Source: Chamaecyparis obtusa (Eukaryota; Streptophyta; Pinopsida; Cupressales; Cupressaceae). Taken from it: a DNA stretch of 64,000 nt. Positions within the stretch are counted from its first letter, which is position 1. The number at the start of each line of letters is the position of its first letter. A program made the position numbers and the translations under genes. The notes under the pieces were generated by a model. That model saw only the letters and a list, made by a program, of their open reading frames with translations, searched no databases and was not told where the DNA came from. Positions 33,583-46,297 of this stretch are shown piece after piece. The stretch is taken from positions 186,001 through 250,000 of the forward strand of contig BSBK01008855.1 of assembly GCA_027943335.1 (NCBI GenBank), in the 5' to 3' direction.

Positions 33583-34295
33583 TAATTAATCCAAAAAACC
33601 CTTTTTAGGAACCAAAAAAATGGTGACTTTGCTGAGGAAGAAATGTGAAAGAACTTGTGATTTACAACAAAGTTTATAGTGAGTTTCTTCCAGTGCTTTG
33701 CTAAATTTTTCCCAAGCTATGTGCTACATAGAGTCATGTATTGTATTAAAATTTCCATCTCCTTTGTCTAGTGTGTAAATCTCCAAGGGTGGTTTCATAA
33801 TATGTTGTATTTCATCAAGTGTAAATCTGGTCTAGATTTGTCCTTTTCATCTCACTAAGTATGAGTGGCGACTCTAAAGATATCTGCACCAGTTGCATTG
33901 TTAAAAAAAAAGAATTGAAGAATTTGTAGTCTTGTTTGAAGTAGATTTGAAGCCCTTGTGATGTTGTTCTTGGCCAATGAAGGAAATCATATGAGGTCAT
34001 GTTGTTCGATATGGAGGTGTTGTTGTGATGTTGTTGGTTTTTAAGAAATTTTGACTTGAAAGAAGTTACACCTGTACAAAATACTTATCCTCTTTAGAGA
34101 GGTGGCGACTCTACAAAATAATTGAGTGAAGGTGTGAAGCAAGTTTTAGATCTATCAAGTTTTCCAACCAATAAGCTGATTTGCATCCACAACACTTCCA
34201 GGTATTTTGTTTTTCATGTGAAAACTATTTTCCATGAAAAATAGTTGTAAAAAAATGTTTCCATATTGAGTGATTTCAACACCAAGTGAGGGAAA
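33583..34295 (+). other. Gypsy LTR end and primer site fragment (element I)
   Basis: TGGTGACTTTGCTGAGGA at 33621-33638 is a diverged copy of the plant gypsy primer site TGGCGACTCTGCTGGGGA, preceded by A-rich sequence that would be the LTR end. A second related word, GTGGCGACTCT, lies near 34103. No gene is seen. It may belong with the gypsy integrase at 35733-37128. Confidence 0.45.
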
Positions 34296-34843
34296 TGTTA
34301 GTGAGGGTTACATACTTATGAGATATATTTTTTAACTTATGCATTAAAGTGTCGAAGTATGTTTGAATCCTATTTTGCTGATAAAGAAATAGGTTTCTAC
34401 TACAATTTATAATTCCAAAGATTATATAAGTGGGTGTGATTTTTATATACCTCTAATAAGGTGGAATTCATGTTGAATGTTTAAAGTCCTCTAACAAGGA
34501 TACTCCTAACAGGGAAAAGATCCTAACAATTATATTGGAAAATCCCTTAACTGGGTACAACCTAATAGTACTTTTGTAAACCTTTAATCGGGTAAGCTCC
34601 TCACAAGGTGTATTCCACAATAAAAATATTTCCACCATGTTTTTTTCCATTTTGGTTTCCACAATAAAAATATGGTGTCTTCATTGTGTGATTGATTATT
34701 TGTGGATGCATGCTTTGAAATTTTTTATTCATGTTAGTTGATGTTGAATGTTTTGGTGCACAAATTCTAAAGAGTTTTAAATCAAAGAATTTGTTGATTA
34801 CTGATTCACTCATTCCCTCCCAATAATCAGACCTGTATTAAAA
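34296..34843 (+). repeat. Copia-type LTR (element H)
   Basis: The tentative start is TGTTAGTGAGGG. The end is placed two bases before the primer site TGGTATTAGAGC (34846-34857), as in G. It carries the CCTCTAACAAGG and CCCTTAACTGGG words found in the F and G LTRs. Confidence 0.55.
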
Positions 34844-34907
34844 ATTGGTATTAGAGCTCTGGTCCTCTTGGTGATAAGATTAACATCTTGAGGGAAAATA
34901 TCTAAAG

Positions 34908-35732
34908 ATGTATAGGAAGGAAGCACCTAAGCTCTCTAAGGAAAATTTCTCTACTTGGGTAAGAAGGATGAAGCTACATCTATCAGGAATTGGAGATCAA
35001 GCATTGGTTAATCTCACAACAAGTATGTTCAACCTACTGGAACCTTAACTAATGAACAAACAAAGAGAAAGATGGATCATAACTCTATAATGATAGAAAT
35101 AACTAGTGTTCTATCTGATGTTGAGTTTGTAGATCAAATATATGGATAAGGCTAACGACATGTGGGACAAGTTGATAAAAGTTTATGGTGGTGGTGTTCA
35201 TGTTCAAAAAGAAAAGGTGGATAGTCTCAGAGGAAAATATAATGAAATGAGAATGCATGAAGGTGAGAACATTTCTCAATACAACTATAATATAAAGGGG
35301 GTTGTTGTTGCACTCAAAGGTGTTGGTGGGAAGCTTGAAGAAGATGATGTGGTAAGTAAAATATTGAGATCCTTACTACCATAATATTATATTAATCTCT
35401 ACTATACAAGAATTGAGATCTATTAATACTACAAACATGACTCTAGATTCCTTGGTCGACAAGCTTACTTCTTTTGAGTTAAGTAATTTTGATAATAGTA
35501 TGTCTGGAATAGAATTTGCAATCAAATCTTCCCTAACCTTTGGTTCATCAAGGAAAGGAAAATAAATCTCTACTAGTTCTCAAGGAAATCATGACTATGA
35601 TTCTATCTTGTTTGAGGAAAGAGATCAAGAATAATTGGAGGCACTACTAGAAAGGAGATTACCTAGAGGAAAAGGAAAGTACAAAGGTAAATTTCGCTTA
35701 AAATGCTTTGCATGTAACAAAATTGGTCAAGG
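34908..35732 (+). pseudogene. gag: Element H copia gag, truncated
   Basis: The start MYRKEAPKLSKENFSTWVRR at 34908 parallels the start of G gag (50495). Around 35020-35140 a frame change interrupts it; then MWDKLIKVYGGGVHVQKEKV and LRGKYNEMRMHEGENISQYN (35160-35290) give the typical copia gag core. Later parts, KLTSFELSNFDNS and RRLPRGKGKYKGKF, lead to the knuckle start CFACNKIGQG. The knuckle is cut at about 35732, after which the sequence becomes gypsy integrase. Protease, integrase and RT of H are absent, so this is a fragment joined to another element. Confidence 0.72.
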
Positions 35733-37128
35733 TTAATGAAAGAACCAAACATGGAAGTGGTTCACATTAATCTTATGAACACTTAGGATGTTGTTATGAG
35801 TATTAAGATGGTGCCATGGTATAAGGATATAGAATATTATCTAAAACATGTGCAGTGCTCAAAGAGACTAATTGAGAGTCAAAAGAGAACTCTAAATTTG
35901 AAATCATCTAGGTATGTCTTGATTCAGAGAGATTTATATTTGAAAAATTATTGAGTACTTATGTTTTGTGTAGAGGAATATCAATCAAGGGAAGTATTAA
36001 AAGAGTTACATGATGGTGTGTGTGGGGGATATTTTTCTACTAAGAATACAACTCAAAAACTTCTTAAGGTAGGCTATTATTGACCCTATGTCTTTAATAA
36101 TTACCATGAGTATGCAAGGAAGTGTCAGACTTGCCAATGATTTTCAAGAAAATTAAAATGCCAGGGAGATTTTCCATTAAGACCTATGTAGGTTGAGGAA
36201 CCTTTTAAAAATTGGGAATCAATTTCATCAGTGAGATATCTGAGAATTCAAGTGGTGGTCACAGGTGGATACTGGTAGCTATTGATTACTTCACCAAATA
36301 GGGGGAAGAAATACTTACAATAAAAGCTACTAGTAAGGTGGTCATAAATTTTTTAATGGAGATTATATTAATCAAGTTTGGAGTCCCTTGCAAATTCATA
36401 CTTGACAATGCTATGTGCTTTAGATCAAAAGAGTTCTCAGATTCTTGCGGGATTATGGTATACAAATTTCAAACTCTTCACCATATCATCCACAAGGGAA
36501 TGGTCAAGAAGAGTCTAGAAACAAGAACCTATTGAAGATAATCAAAAGAGTGTTGGACAACAATAAGAAGGCTTGGGACTCCAAATTAAATTTTGCACTA
36601 TGGGATAATAGAAATATTGTTAAAAAGTCCACTGGAAGATCACCATTTGAGTTAGTATATGGTAAACAAGGAAGGTTACCACTTGAAAATATGTTACTAG
36701 GACATAAATTTATAATTGATGAGGAAATAGAATTGACAGATCCCTTTGAAGATAGGAATGTGCAATTATTATAATTGGATGAGATGAGAAGGAAAGTCTA
36801 GGAATAGAACTGTAGATTCTAGTAGTAGGCAAAAGTTCTTCATGAAAAAAAATCCTAAAATAGAAAAATTGAAAAGGGAGAATAGGTTCTTATGTGGAAT
36901 GCAAAAAATTAGGAGAAAGACAAGCATGGTTAATTGATTGATTACTTTTGAATTGGACTTTATATAATCATAGGGAAAACTAGAGAAAATTTATATTACT
37001 TACAAAACACTTCACGTGAAGCTCAAGAATTGCCAGTGCATGGATAATTTTTGAATCACTTCTTTTCTTAGGAGAAGGAGATATTCTCCATGCATAGTAG
37101 ATTAGGATCTATTTTCCATCTCATATGT
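35733..37128 (+). pseudogene. Gypsy integrase fragment (element I)
   Basis: It opens with an RNase H-integrase linker (WYKDIEYYLKHVQC near 35815), then the zinc-binding part ELHDGVCGGYFSTKNTTQK and CQTCQ (36008-36140). The core has GINFISEIS at 36210, with Asn where the first catalytic Asp is expected, Asp in ILDNAMCF near 36400 and Glu in the NGQEESRNKN block near 36500. The C-terminal part runs to 37128 with many stops, nearly all TAG at expected Gln or Trp positions, including three in a row near 36823. The style is that of Tat-like gypsy elements. It is not in line with the copia gag before it. Confidence 0.72.
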
Positions 37129-37621
37129 ACATAATCCATATTACCATTCTCATCCATGTTTTTTTATGTATACAGTCTTCTCCTACTAGAGAACACTGGA
37201 TTCTTCTATTCCCACGAGGAGCATTCGTCCCCAGAAAGAGCCACTGTTAGGATGTTTTAATTTTGATGAAATCATATGTCTTATTAAGTCATCACCAAGA
37301 TTTTTTATTTGATCAAATACCCTAAATGTGATCACCTATTTTACATTAACATTTTGGAATTAACCATCTTATCATGTAACCTCCATAAGTAAAATATATA
37401 TTAATAGGAATGCCCGGGTCAATGAATATTGTGAAGCATATTTATTCTAATAAATTTGTCAAAGTAAAGGTTATATGAAAACATACAAAATGAAGTAAAG
37501 TGTAACATATGAACAATGCAATATTGATGAAAAAAGCACAATCTCATCGAAATGATTTATGATGAAGATAACATGTTTAATAGATTATGAAAATCTCTAT
37601 TTAATAAAGATTTATTATTGG
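37129..37621. other. Possible start of element I 3' LTR
   Basis: No gene is seen. TGTTAGGATG near 37244 could be an LTR start. The words ATTGATGAAA and CTCATCGAAAT near 37522-37547 are of the type that fills 53258-54030, so this may be the left half of one repeat that D split. Confidence 0.35.
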
Positions 37622-39261
37622 TGCAGGAGCACCTTGGATCTTTGCTAAGGTCCTACTCATTTTTGGCTTGTAATTACCCTAGCCAAGTCAAGATAGTTAT
37701 AGGTCCTATCTAGGATCTTGTTGGTGTTTTTAAGAGGTCTAGTCTTGGCTTATTCCAATCTAGTACCTTGGTCTAGGTCTAAGTGCTAGTTAGTGGTCTT
37801 GAGATTAATTTTTGTCTTGGCATTGGGATTTGAGCCAAATTAATTATTTATGATGAGAAAATGTCAAAATGAACCAAAAATGAATTTTTTAAGGTTCATC
37901 CACCTTTTAAGAAGGTTTTGAGGTCATTGGACCTAAGGAGAGAAAGACATCCAAAAGTTGTCAAAAGGTTGTCATGATAACATTTGCAACTATGAAACGA
38001 TGCATGACAACATTTGTCTTGGTGAATACAAGGAGGATTTTAGGGAATGGTTAGTGCTCTATCCACTTGGCCATGTTGGGTCAAGGTATTTAAGACCTTT
38101 TGAGCCCAAATTCTGAGGTTGGACATTATTACAAGTTTTTACAAGTTTTAGGAAGATCACCATACCCTAGTTTTTGGAACATGGTCTATTTGTGAAACCA
38201 ATGAAAATTATGTGAATGGATTGAGTCTTGAGTTTTGGAATTGGATTCTTGTATCTATTTTTTTTTTCCATTTCCATAGCTTAGAAGTTCTTTACCTACA
38301 TTTCTTTCAAGTTTTACTTATTGTTTTGTGAAGTAGCAAGTCACTAGCCTACCTAGGACTGAGGTGTGTTTCTATGGCTCCCACATGAAACCCTACCTTG
38401 AAATCATCATGGGGATTTGGAAAATTTTAAGGGAGCCTAAGTATAGTGTACATACAAATGGAGGAGGCCTAAAAGTTTCATTGGCCATGAATGTGAGAAA
38501 ACCCTAGGTGAGCACAGTGAGCCCGACTAAGGAGCTTGCATTTTTTATTGCATGTGTTGATGTGGGGGTTTGATGGTGGAACTAAGTTGAACTCTTGGAG
38601 TGAGTATTTGAAATCATACAAAGACCCTCCAAGGATATTGGGGTCTAAACAATCCAACCAAGGAGACTTTGAAGACAAGAAAGCCTGACTAGTTTAGGAA
38701 GCTCAATTAGCCCTAACATCCCTTAAATATAGGAAGGGAATGTATGAACAGTTTGTAGAGGAGAGACCTACAAAATATTTGATAAATATAAAATGGGTAT
38801 TTAAATCCATAATTTATTTAGGGGATTTTTCAAAGGCATTTCATCTAGATAACCAAAAACCGGTCAGGAAGACCTAGTTGAGGGATATTAGGCCTAATAG
38901 GCTTTTTGGGACAAAAAGTGGAGATCATTAACCTAGATCCCAACACCTTAGGATAGAGGGATCAAGATTTAATAAAGGAAGTTGAATGAAACATAGGAAT
39001 CGATGCAAGACACCATGTTCATTTACAAGAGCCAAAGAAGCCATTATAGGAGAGCTAATGGACAAGGGAAGATGGATGTAATTGGGTGTAGATACCCTAG
39101 TGAAGTACTAGAGAATGTCACCTTGTATGGAGGCATTGAAAAGTCCTAAACCAAGTAGGAGGGGACTTAGAAGATCCTAGGAGTGATTGGGATCTTGGTG
39201 GTTTGGGGGCTAGGAGGTTCCTAATCAAGATTAGTGCAAGCAAGCTAGTTTGTATCTATCA
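37622..39261 (+). repeat. Element D 5' LTR
   Basis: 1640 bp from TGCAGGAGCACC to GTATCTATCA. It matches the two parts of the 3' LTR along its length. The likely promoter lies near 38090 (TATTTAAG). It carries inverted GTTGTCATG/CATGACAAC words near 37966-38013. Confidence 0.88.
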
Positions 39262-39264
39262 GAT

Positions 39265-39278
39265 TGGTATCATAGTGC
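39265..39278 (+). other. Element D primer-binding site
   Basis: TGGTATCATAGTGC starts three bases after the LTR and resembles the initiator-tRNA-Met site with changes. Confidence 0.75.
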
Positions 39279-39296
39279 ACAAGATTTGACTTGTGG

Positions 39297-40985
39297 ATGA
39301 ATGTTGCAACTAGAAGAGAACAAATACTCAGAGAAAGACTATCTTAGTTGGAACAAAAATTGGATCAAGTAGATGAAAAGACTAAAGAATTCAAGGAAAA
39401 GTTAGAAGGAAAGAATAAATAAATACCCCTAGATGACGAGGTCCCTAAACGAGACCCTATCATTACAAAGGAACCATTCCTTAAAGCATGGAAAACCCTA
39501 AGTGGAAAATCTTTGGAGGGGGTACCCATATTCAGTGGGAAAATGGAACCAAAGGTAGTAATGGAATGGACTGAGGGTCTTGAAAACCATTCTGAATGTG
39601 ATGGAATAACTAAGGCCCAAAAGGTAAGGGTAGAAAAAGAAAGACTTAGGGGGTCTTCTCTCACTTGGTGGAAGTTCATCCAAGATGAGAGGGAGAAAGA
39701 AGGGAAGAAGCATATAGCTACATGGAAGGCTATGGTGGCCAAGATCAATGAAGCATATGTCCCTGAGGACTATGAAATTTAGTTTCACAAGAAAAGATAG
39801 AGTCTTAGGCAAAAAGAACTAGATGTCAACTCATACACCGAATAGTTCCAAAGGTTGTGTATGAGATCTAGAGTTATGGAAGATGAGAGTGTGAAGGTAG
39901 CTAGATACTTGAATGGCCTAAGGTGGAATGTACAAGATGAGATTAGTCTCTTGACTCCTACCACAATCCAAAGATTCCATCAATTAGCCATCAAGTTGGA
40001 AGAAAAATTGAGAAAGAAATAAGACCCTAGTAGTAACAAAGGAAGAGGAAGAGGAAGAGATGGTAGGGGCCATAGAGGAGGCTTTGGAGGTAGAAGTGTG
40101 GAACCAAAGACTCAAGGATAGACCAAGTTGAAAGAGAAACATGAAGTTCACTCAAAAAAAGGAGGCTACAATAGAGGTAGAGGTTATAATAATTGTGGAA
40201 GAGGAAGGAACAATGGTCAAGGAAGAGGGTCATATTTTGCCAATATGAACTGCTACCACTGCAACCAGTTAGGACATCCAACCTATAGGTGTCCAGAGAA
40301 AGGGTCTACATCATAAGGTAATGAAAGAAGAGTTAGATATGTCCAAGAAGAAGCATCTTGTAGAAAGAATGAAAAAGTACCCTTAGAGTCAGAAGAGGGG
40401 GAGAATTTGATAATCAAAATAACACTTATCAAAGAACTTGTCTGAAAAGAACCTAGCCAAACAAGGGCACTGTTTAGAATAAAGTGTAAAATCTTGGGGA
40501 AAGTGTGTAAGGTCATCATTGATTCAGGGTCTACTAACAACATTGTGTTAGAGGAGGCAGTGATTAATCTCAAACTCTAAAGGATTCCTCACAATAATCC
40601 TTACAAAGTCACTTGGTTAAACAAGGGGCAACATGTCCTAATTAATGAGAAAGCATGGGTGGAATTATCCATTGGGAGGTACAAGGACAAAGTGCTATGT
40701 GATGTCTTGCCAATGGATACATGCCATCTCCTATTGGAAAGGCCATGGAAATTCAATAGACAATCCATGCATGAAGGGGCCAAGAATGCCTACACATTGA
40801 ATAAGGATAGAGTGAATTTCAATATATAGTCTTTACTAGAGGAAGGGGAAGTAAGGTCAATAGGACCAAATGTTATTTTAGTGGGTGAGAAAGATTTCTT
40901 GAAGACTCTAGAAGAATGTGAGGGAGTGGGGTATGCACTAGTGTTAAAGCCCAAGGAGGAGAAGGTAGAAAAGAAGACATAAATA
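39297..40985 (+). pseudogene. gag: Element D gag and protease
   Basis: One frame starts at ATG 39297 (MNVATRREQILRERL). A coiled coil is followed by the gag core (FSGKMEPKVVMEWTEGLENH, SSLTWWKFIQ at 39520-39690). A Gly/Arg-rich basic tail leads to the knuckle CYHCNQLGHPTYRC at 40251-40292, the only gag knuckle of the chromovirus group here with all four ligands intact. The protease active site IIDSGSTNN lies near 40515 and is intact, and the end block VLPMDTCHLLLERPW near 40706 follows. Stops at 39345, 39418, 39779, 39843, 40019, 40120, 40315, 40444, 40578 and 40827 break it. No frame change is needed. Confidence 0.83.
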
Positions 40986-42625
40986 CCTATAGAGGTTCAA
41001 GAGATGCTAGAGTAGTTCCAAGACATTGTGAGTAAAGGAAAACAAGCTACCCTACCCCCTGAAAGAGCTATTAGCCACCAAATAGATTTCATTCCAGGAA
41101 CTACCCTTCCAAAAAAAGATTCCAATAAAATGACACCTCAATAGAATGAGGAAATTTCTAAACAAATCCAAGAGCTCATAGACCAAGGTCTAATTAGGAA
41201 AAGTATTAGTCCATGTGATGTTCCTACTGTCTTAGCTCCTAAAAAGGGGGGTACTTGGAGGTTATGTACTGACTCTAGAACTATCAATAGGATCACCATT
41301 AGGTATAGATTCCCTATTCCTAGGATAGGAGATTTGATGGATTATTTGGGGGAAGCCAAATACTTCACTAAGATTAATCTAAAAAGTGGGTACCACCAAA
41401 TTACAATCAAAAGGGGGGATGAGTAGAAGACCACCTTTAAGACCAATGATGGATTGTCATGCCATTTGGGTTGTCAAATGTCCCTAGTACCTTTATGAGG
41501 CTAATGAAAAAAGTGTTGAAGGACTTCATTAGTAAGTTTTTAGTAGTGTACTTGGATGATATCCTAATTTATAGAAAAACTAAAGAACATCTTGTCCATT
41601 TGGAAGCTGAATTTCAAAGGTTGTATGAAGAAAGACAAATGATAAACTTGGGCATGTGTCAATTTTTGAAGGAGGAACTAGTGTACCTTGGATTTGTGCT
41701 ATCACAAGGAAATATCAAAATGGACCCAAGCAAGGTGGAGGCCATCATCAATTGGCCTACTACTAAGAGTGCCACAAAGGTAAGCAGCTTTCATTGACTA
41801 TCTCAATACTATAGAAAGTTCATTAAGCAATTTAGTGCTATATGTGCACCAATGATAGAGACTATTAAGGGTGGTATGAAAACCAAGTTCCAATGGAATG
41901 ACCAAGAACACCAAGGATTTAAAGTTTTGAAGAAAAGGATAGCCACACAACCTATTTTGGTTCTCCCTAGTTTTGAAAAACTTTTTACTATTGAGTGTGA
42001 TGCTAGTAACATTGCCATTAAGGCTATCTTAAGCCAGGAGGGTAGACCCATTTCTTTCCACAATGAGAAGCTCAATGAGGAAAAAAGGAAGTATTCCTCC
42101 TATGACTTAGAGTTATATGCCCTAGTCCAAGCCTTGAGGAAGTGGAGGCACTAACCCCTTCCTAAGGAATTTGTGGTGTATACAGATAACCAGACCCTTA
42201 GTTTTATAAAGTCTCAAGACAAACTCAGTCACATGCATATGAAATGGGTGGAGTATATCGAAGCATATACATTCACAATTAAGCATAAGAAGGGGAAAAA
42301 AAATAAGGTTTATGATGCAATGAGCAGGAGACTCATGATAGTACAAGAAGTTCAGTTGAAGAGCATAGGGATTGATAGTTTCAAGGATCTATACTCAAGA
42401 GATGAAGACTTTGCAAAGGCCTGCAAGGTATGTAAAGAACACCAAAACCACTTCCATGGAGAGTTATATGATTATACCTTACAAAATGAATTATTGTTTA
42501 GAGTGGGTAAGATTTGTCTGCCAAAAGGATCAGTAAGAGAGAATCTAATCCAAGAAAAACTTAATGGAGCTCTCAGTGGACACTTTGGGGTCAACAAGAT
42601 TCAAGAATTAGTGCAAAGATACTAA
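40986..42625 (+). pseudogene. pol: Element D reverse transcriptase and RNase H
   Basis: RT starts in the gag-protease frame (AISHQIDFIPGTTLP, WRLCTDSRTINRITIRYRFP, LKSGYHQ). A small deletion near 41452 removes a few codons between the NDGL and MPFGLSN blocks and changes frame. RT then continues from 41459 with the catalytic YLDD near 41549. RNase H follows (IECDASNIAIKAILSQ, YDLELYALVQALRKW, YTDNQTLSF), with acidic residues preserved, to about 42330. The linker and integrase zinc-binding part (FGVNKIQELVQRY) end at 42625 where the frame changes again. Stops at 41425, 41795 and 42152 are present. Confidence 0.85.
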
Positions 42626-43845
42626 ATTGTTGGCCCAAAATGAATCAAGATATCATAAAATATGTGGAGTGTTGTATTGTTTTCCAAAGAGCCAAGGGAA
42701 CATCTTCCAATGTAGGCCTTTACTAGCCTCTTCCCATCCCTAGTAGACTATGGGAATGTCTTAGCATGGACTTTGTGGTAGGCTTACCGAAGAAAAAGAA
42801 AGGGTATGATAAAATCTATGTTGTAGTTGACAGATTCGATAAAATGACACATTTTATACCTTGCAAGACCATCCATGATGACATACAGATAGCTCACTTT
42901 TTCTTCAAGGAGATTGTTAGGATTCATGGCCTACCCCTCAATATAGTGTCAAATAGGGACTCCAAGTTCCTTAGTCACTTTTGGAAGACACTCAAGTACA
43001 AGCTTGGTACCAACCTCTCCTTTGGGTTTGCATACCATCCTCAAACTGATGGTCAGACTGAGGTGGTCAACAAGAGCTAAGGTAACCTTTTGAGGTACCT
43101 TGCTAAGGAGTATGGAAAACCTTGGGACCAAATCCTAGCACAAGATAAGTATGCTTACAATGATACAATCAAACAGGCCACAGGGAAGAGCCCATTTGAA
43201 GTTGTCTATGGCATATAACCAAGAGGTGTTTTTGAGCTTAGAGATTTGGGAGAGGGATCCTCAAGAAGTTGATATGAAGAGGATTTTTCCCTTTCCATGA
43301 AGGAAATCCATGACTCAGTTAGGAAGTCTCTCACAGAGAACACTATAAAGATCAAGCACAAGGTTGATGAAAAGAAGAAGGATCTCCAATTCCAAGTGGG
43401 AGACCTTGTAATGGTACATTTGAACAAGAAGATATTGAAGAATGGAGTACCCAACAAGATGAAGATGAGGAGGTTGGGACCTTGTGCTATATTAGTCAAG
43501 TATGGCCACAATGCCTACAAAGTGGAGCTCCCTGAAAACATAGGATTGTCCCCTATCTTCAATGTTTCAAATTTAGTATCCTAAAAAGGACCATTAGCCA
43601 ATATAGATCAAAATCTAATAGAGGTCACTAATGAGGTAGAAGCATTTTAAGTATCTCCCACAACAAAACCAAAGGCAGAGAAAATCCTAAATTCAAGGGT
43701 TAGCAAAAATACAAGGCATAAGATCTATTGGGAACACTTGATCAAATGGAAAGGGAAGGATGATGTAGAGGCAACATGGCTACATGAGACTGAATTCAAA
43801 AAGTTAGGACTTGACCCTAAATTGATCACTTCAATGGTGACTTGA
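42626..43845 (+). pseudogene. Element D integrase with chromodomain
   Basis: The integrase core shows Asp in SMDFVVGLP near 42766 and Glu in DGQTEVVNKS near 43050. The second catalytic Asp is replaced: IVSNRDSKF near 42940 has Asn where the kin B has Asp. The SH3-like part (QVGDLVMVHLNKK, GPCAILVKYGHNAYKVEL) lies at 43390-43530. The chromodomain-like end, KILNSRVSKNTRHKIYWEHL with IKWKGKDDVEATW (43680-43790), matches the chromovirus type. The frame ends at 43845. Stops at 43078, 43216, 43273, 43582 and 43648 break it. Confidence 0.83.
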
Positions 43846-43868
43846 TTTCTTTTTGTTTGGGAGAATGG

Positions 43869-44276
43869 TGCAGGAGCACCTAGGATCTTATCTAAGGTCC
43901 TACTCATTTTGGGCTTGTACTGACTCTAGCTAGGTCAAGATAGTTAGAGATCCTAGCTAGGATCTTTTTGGTGTGTTTAAGAGGTCTAGTCTTGTCTTAG
44001 TCCAATCTAGTACCTTGGTCTAGGTCTAAGTAATAGTTAGTGGTCTTGAGATCCATTTTTGGAATGGCATTGGGATTTAAGACAAATGAATTATTTATGA
44101 TGAGGAAATGTGGAAATGAACCAAAAATTACTTTTTAAATGTTCATCCACTATTTAAGAAGGTTTTGAGGTCATTGGACCTAAGTAGAGCAAGAAATCCA
44201 AAAGTTGTCAAAATGTTGTCATGACAACATTTGCAACTTTGAAAAGTTACATGACAACATTTTTCTTGGTGAAGAT
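43869..44276 (+). repeat. Element D 3' LTR, first part
   Basis: It starts TGCAGGAGCACCTAGG after a weak purine run (GGGAGAATGG). It matches 37622-38032. TGTTGTCATGACAACA at 44214-44229 is a perfect 16-bp palindrome. It is cut by element G after TTCTTGGTGAAGAT. Confidence 0.88.
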
Positions 44277-45765
44277 TGTTAGAATAACTGAGAGGGGGGT
44301 GAATCAGTTAATCACTGTCCCAATAAAAAATGTATAATCCAAAACACAAATACTTCAATTTGTGCTGCTCAGTAACTTAAAATACTTTTACTTTCTATGT
44401 ATTTACCGATTACCAGTCTAAAACTTATAGTAGTTACCGATCAAATCAAATATGCAACATGTAAATATGACATCAAACAAATATCACAATCAACACATAA
44501 CACAAGAGATTTAACATGGAAACCCTGTGAAGGATAAAACCACCTGGGACTGGCAACCCAAAAATATTCACTATTCTGAAGTGAGGTCGGCGAAGACCCA
44601 ACCCTGTTAAAAGTTACAAACACACTGTTAGGTGTGACCTTGTTAGAGGATTTAAGACCAACCGTTATCATCCAACCAGCAGTCACTCTGGGGTTGATAG
44701 GATAACAATGCTCATTCTATGAATGATACATAATAAGACTTTCTTAGTCCACTTGGTTAAGAGATTTGACTATGTACAATGGTTAAATATGTAATAGTAG
44801 GTGATCTGACTTAATACAACTTCAATTGCAAATTACAAATCAATGTTTAGCTCATACAAATCTTTCTGATCAATAAATTAATTATGTTTCAAACATTTTT
44901 CAACTTACTATCCATCGGTAATCACTCTCTATCACTCAGTAATGCTTTGTACTAGGGTTCTCCTTAACCAGTATGATCAAAATGCATGAAAACTTGTTCA
45001 CACGATGATTCTACAATTTCCTTCTTTTCCGGCATCGCCACCTTGTAGTGAAATCTCTAGTCTCTTATATAGACATGTAAACTATTTTCTTCTGCTCCAT
45101 CAAATTTTGCCGCTTAATCATATTTGTTGATTTTGCCTCTTAAACATACCTTGACACTTGTGTCAATAACACATTTGATTCTCATCCTTTAGATCTTTCC
45201 TGAATTTTGTTAGCTGTCGATCATCATAACAAACTTTATCTGTTACCTCAAAATTATACACTTTCCAGCTCATCAATCTTATCGGCTAAACTAATCATTT
45301 AGTTCATTTTGTTCTTCTTGGTTAACAAAGAAATGTGTCAGTGAATACAAGCTTGGTTAACACTATGCTCGGTATACACTACACTCCGTTGGTGTATACT
45401 AAAATGGTTTATCAACCGACAATACTGCTTTATGTCTTTCAGCTATTTTCCTCATCATAGATGAATGAAACATAATCAAGTCAATAATATGAAGTCATAG
45501 ACTCATCAACAAGTTACTCAATGTATTTTTTATCCTCATCTATCATATCCATCTTCCTCATGTAGATAATTTTGTTCTTCATCTCTTTCACTCCTTCTCT
45601 ACAGATGTTTTGGTATAGTAACTTACAAGATAAGTACTATCAAACTTAGTTGACATCAATGACAACATAATATTGATTTAATCATATTACATATCTAATC
45701 AATGAGCTCGGTGATCTTAAATCATAGATTCTTCAATCAGGTTCTAAATCAGTTGCAGTTCATCA
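44277..45765 (-). repeat. Element G 3' LTR
   Basis: 1489 bp. On the plus strand it runs TGTTAGAATAACTGAG to GCAGTTCATCA. A third copy of this LTR stands alone at 54960-56445. Confidence 0.92.
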
Positions 45766-45777
45766 ATCTCTCCCTTT
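45766..45777 (-). other. Element G polypurine tract
   Basis: Read on the minus strand it is AAAGGGAGAGAT, directly before the 3' LTR start TGATGAAC. Confidence 0.85.
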
Positions 45778-46297
45778 GTTATTGATGGCAACTCAAGTAA
45801 TATGAAATATACCATACACATACCAAACATGTATTTTACAACTTTGTGAACAAATGTTGTACAAGCTCTCCCTAGCTTAATATGTTTAATCACTATGTTA
45901 CTTAATAGCCTTACAAAATATAGTTTTGTCAATCTGCAAGTATGATCTTTTCAACTTTCTTGTTCCTTCTTCTATTCTCAGTAACTGATCTTCAATGCTC
46001 CCTTTCTTCAATTTGTCTCTCCCTTAGATAGTTCTCATTGGTGCATATTGTTTCATATGTTTCATATTATTTATCTCTCCCTTTGAGAAAAATGCCAAAT
46101 AAACAAATAAACAAATAGCTCTTCAGTAGCCAAGTAACTCTCTGTTGTCCAATGCATACTCTGTATCTCTGTATATTGATATGCCAATCTATTCCAGTAC
46201 CTTTCATGACCTTAGACATGATCCAAAGTGTGAACTATGCTACATCAACATGTATGATCTTCTGATAAGATTAGGCTGATGCAACATCTAGATCACC

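Noticed and set aside
37617..37621. ATTGG as the target duplication of element D
   Set aside because: The sequence after the 3' LTR is ATTAT or GAATT depending on the end chosen, so there is no convincing match.
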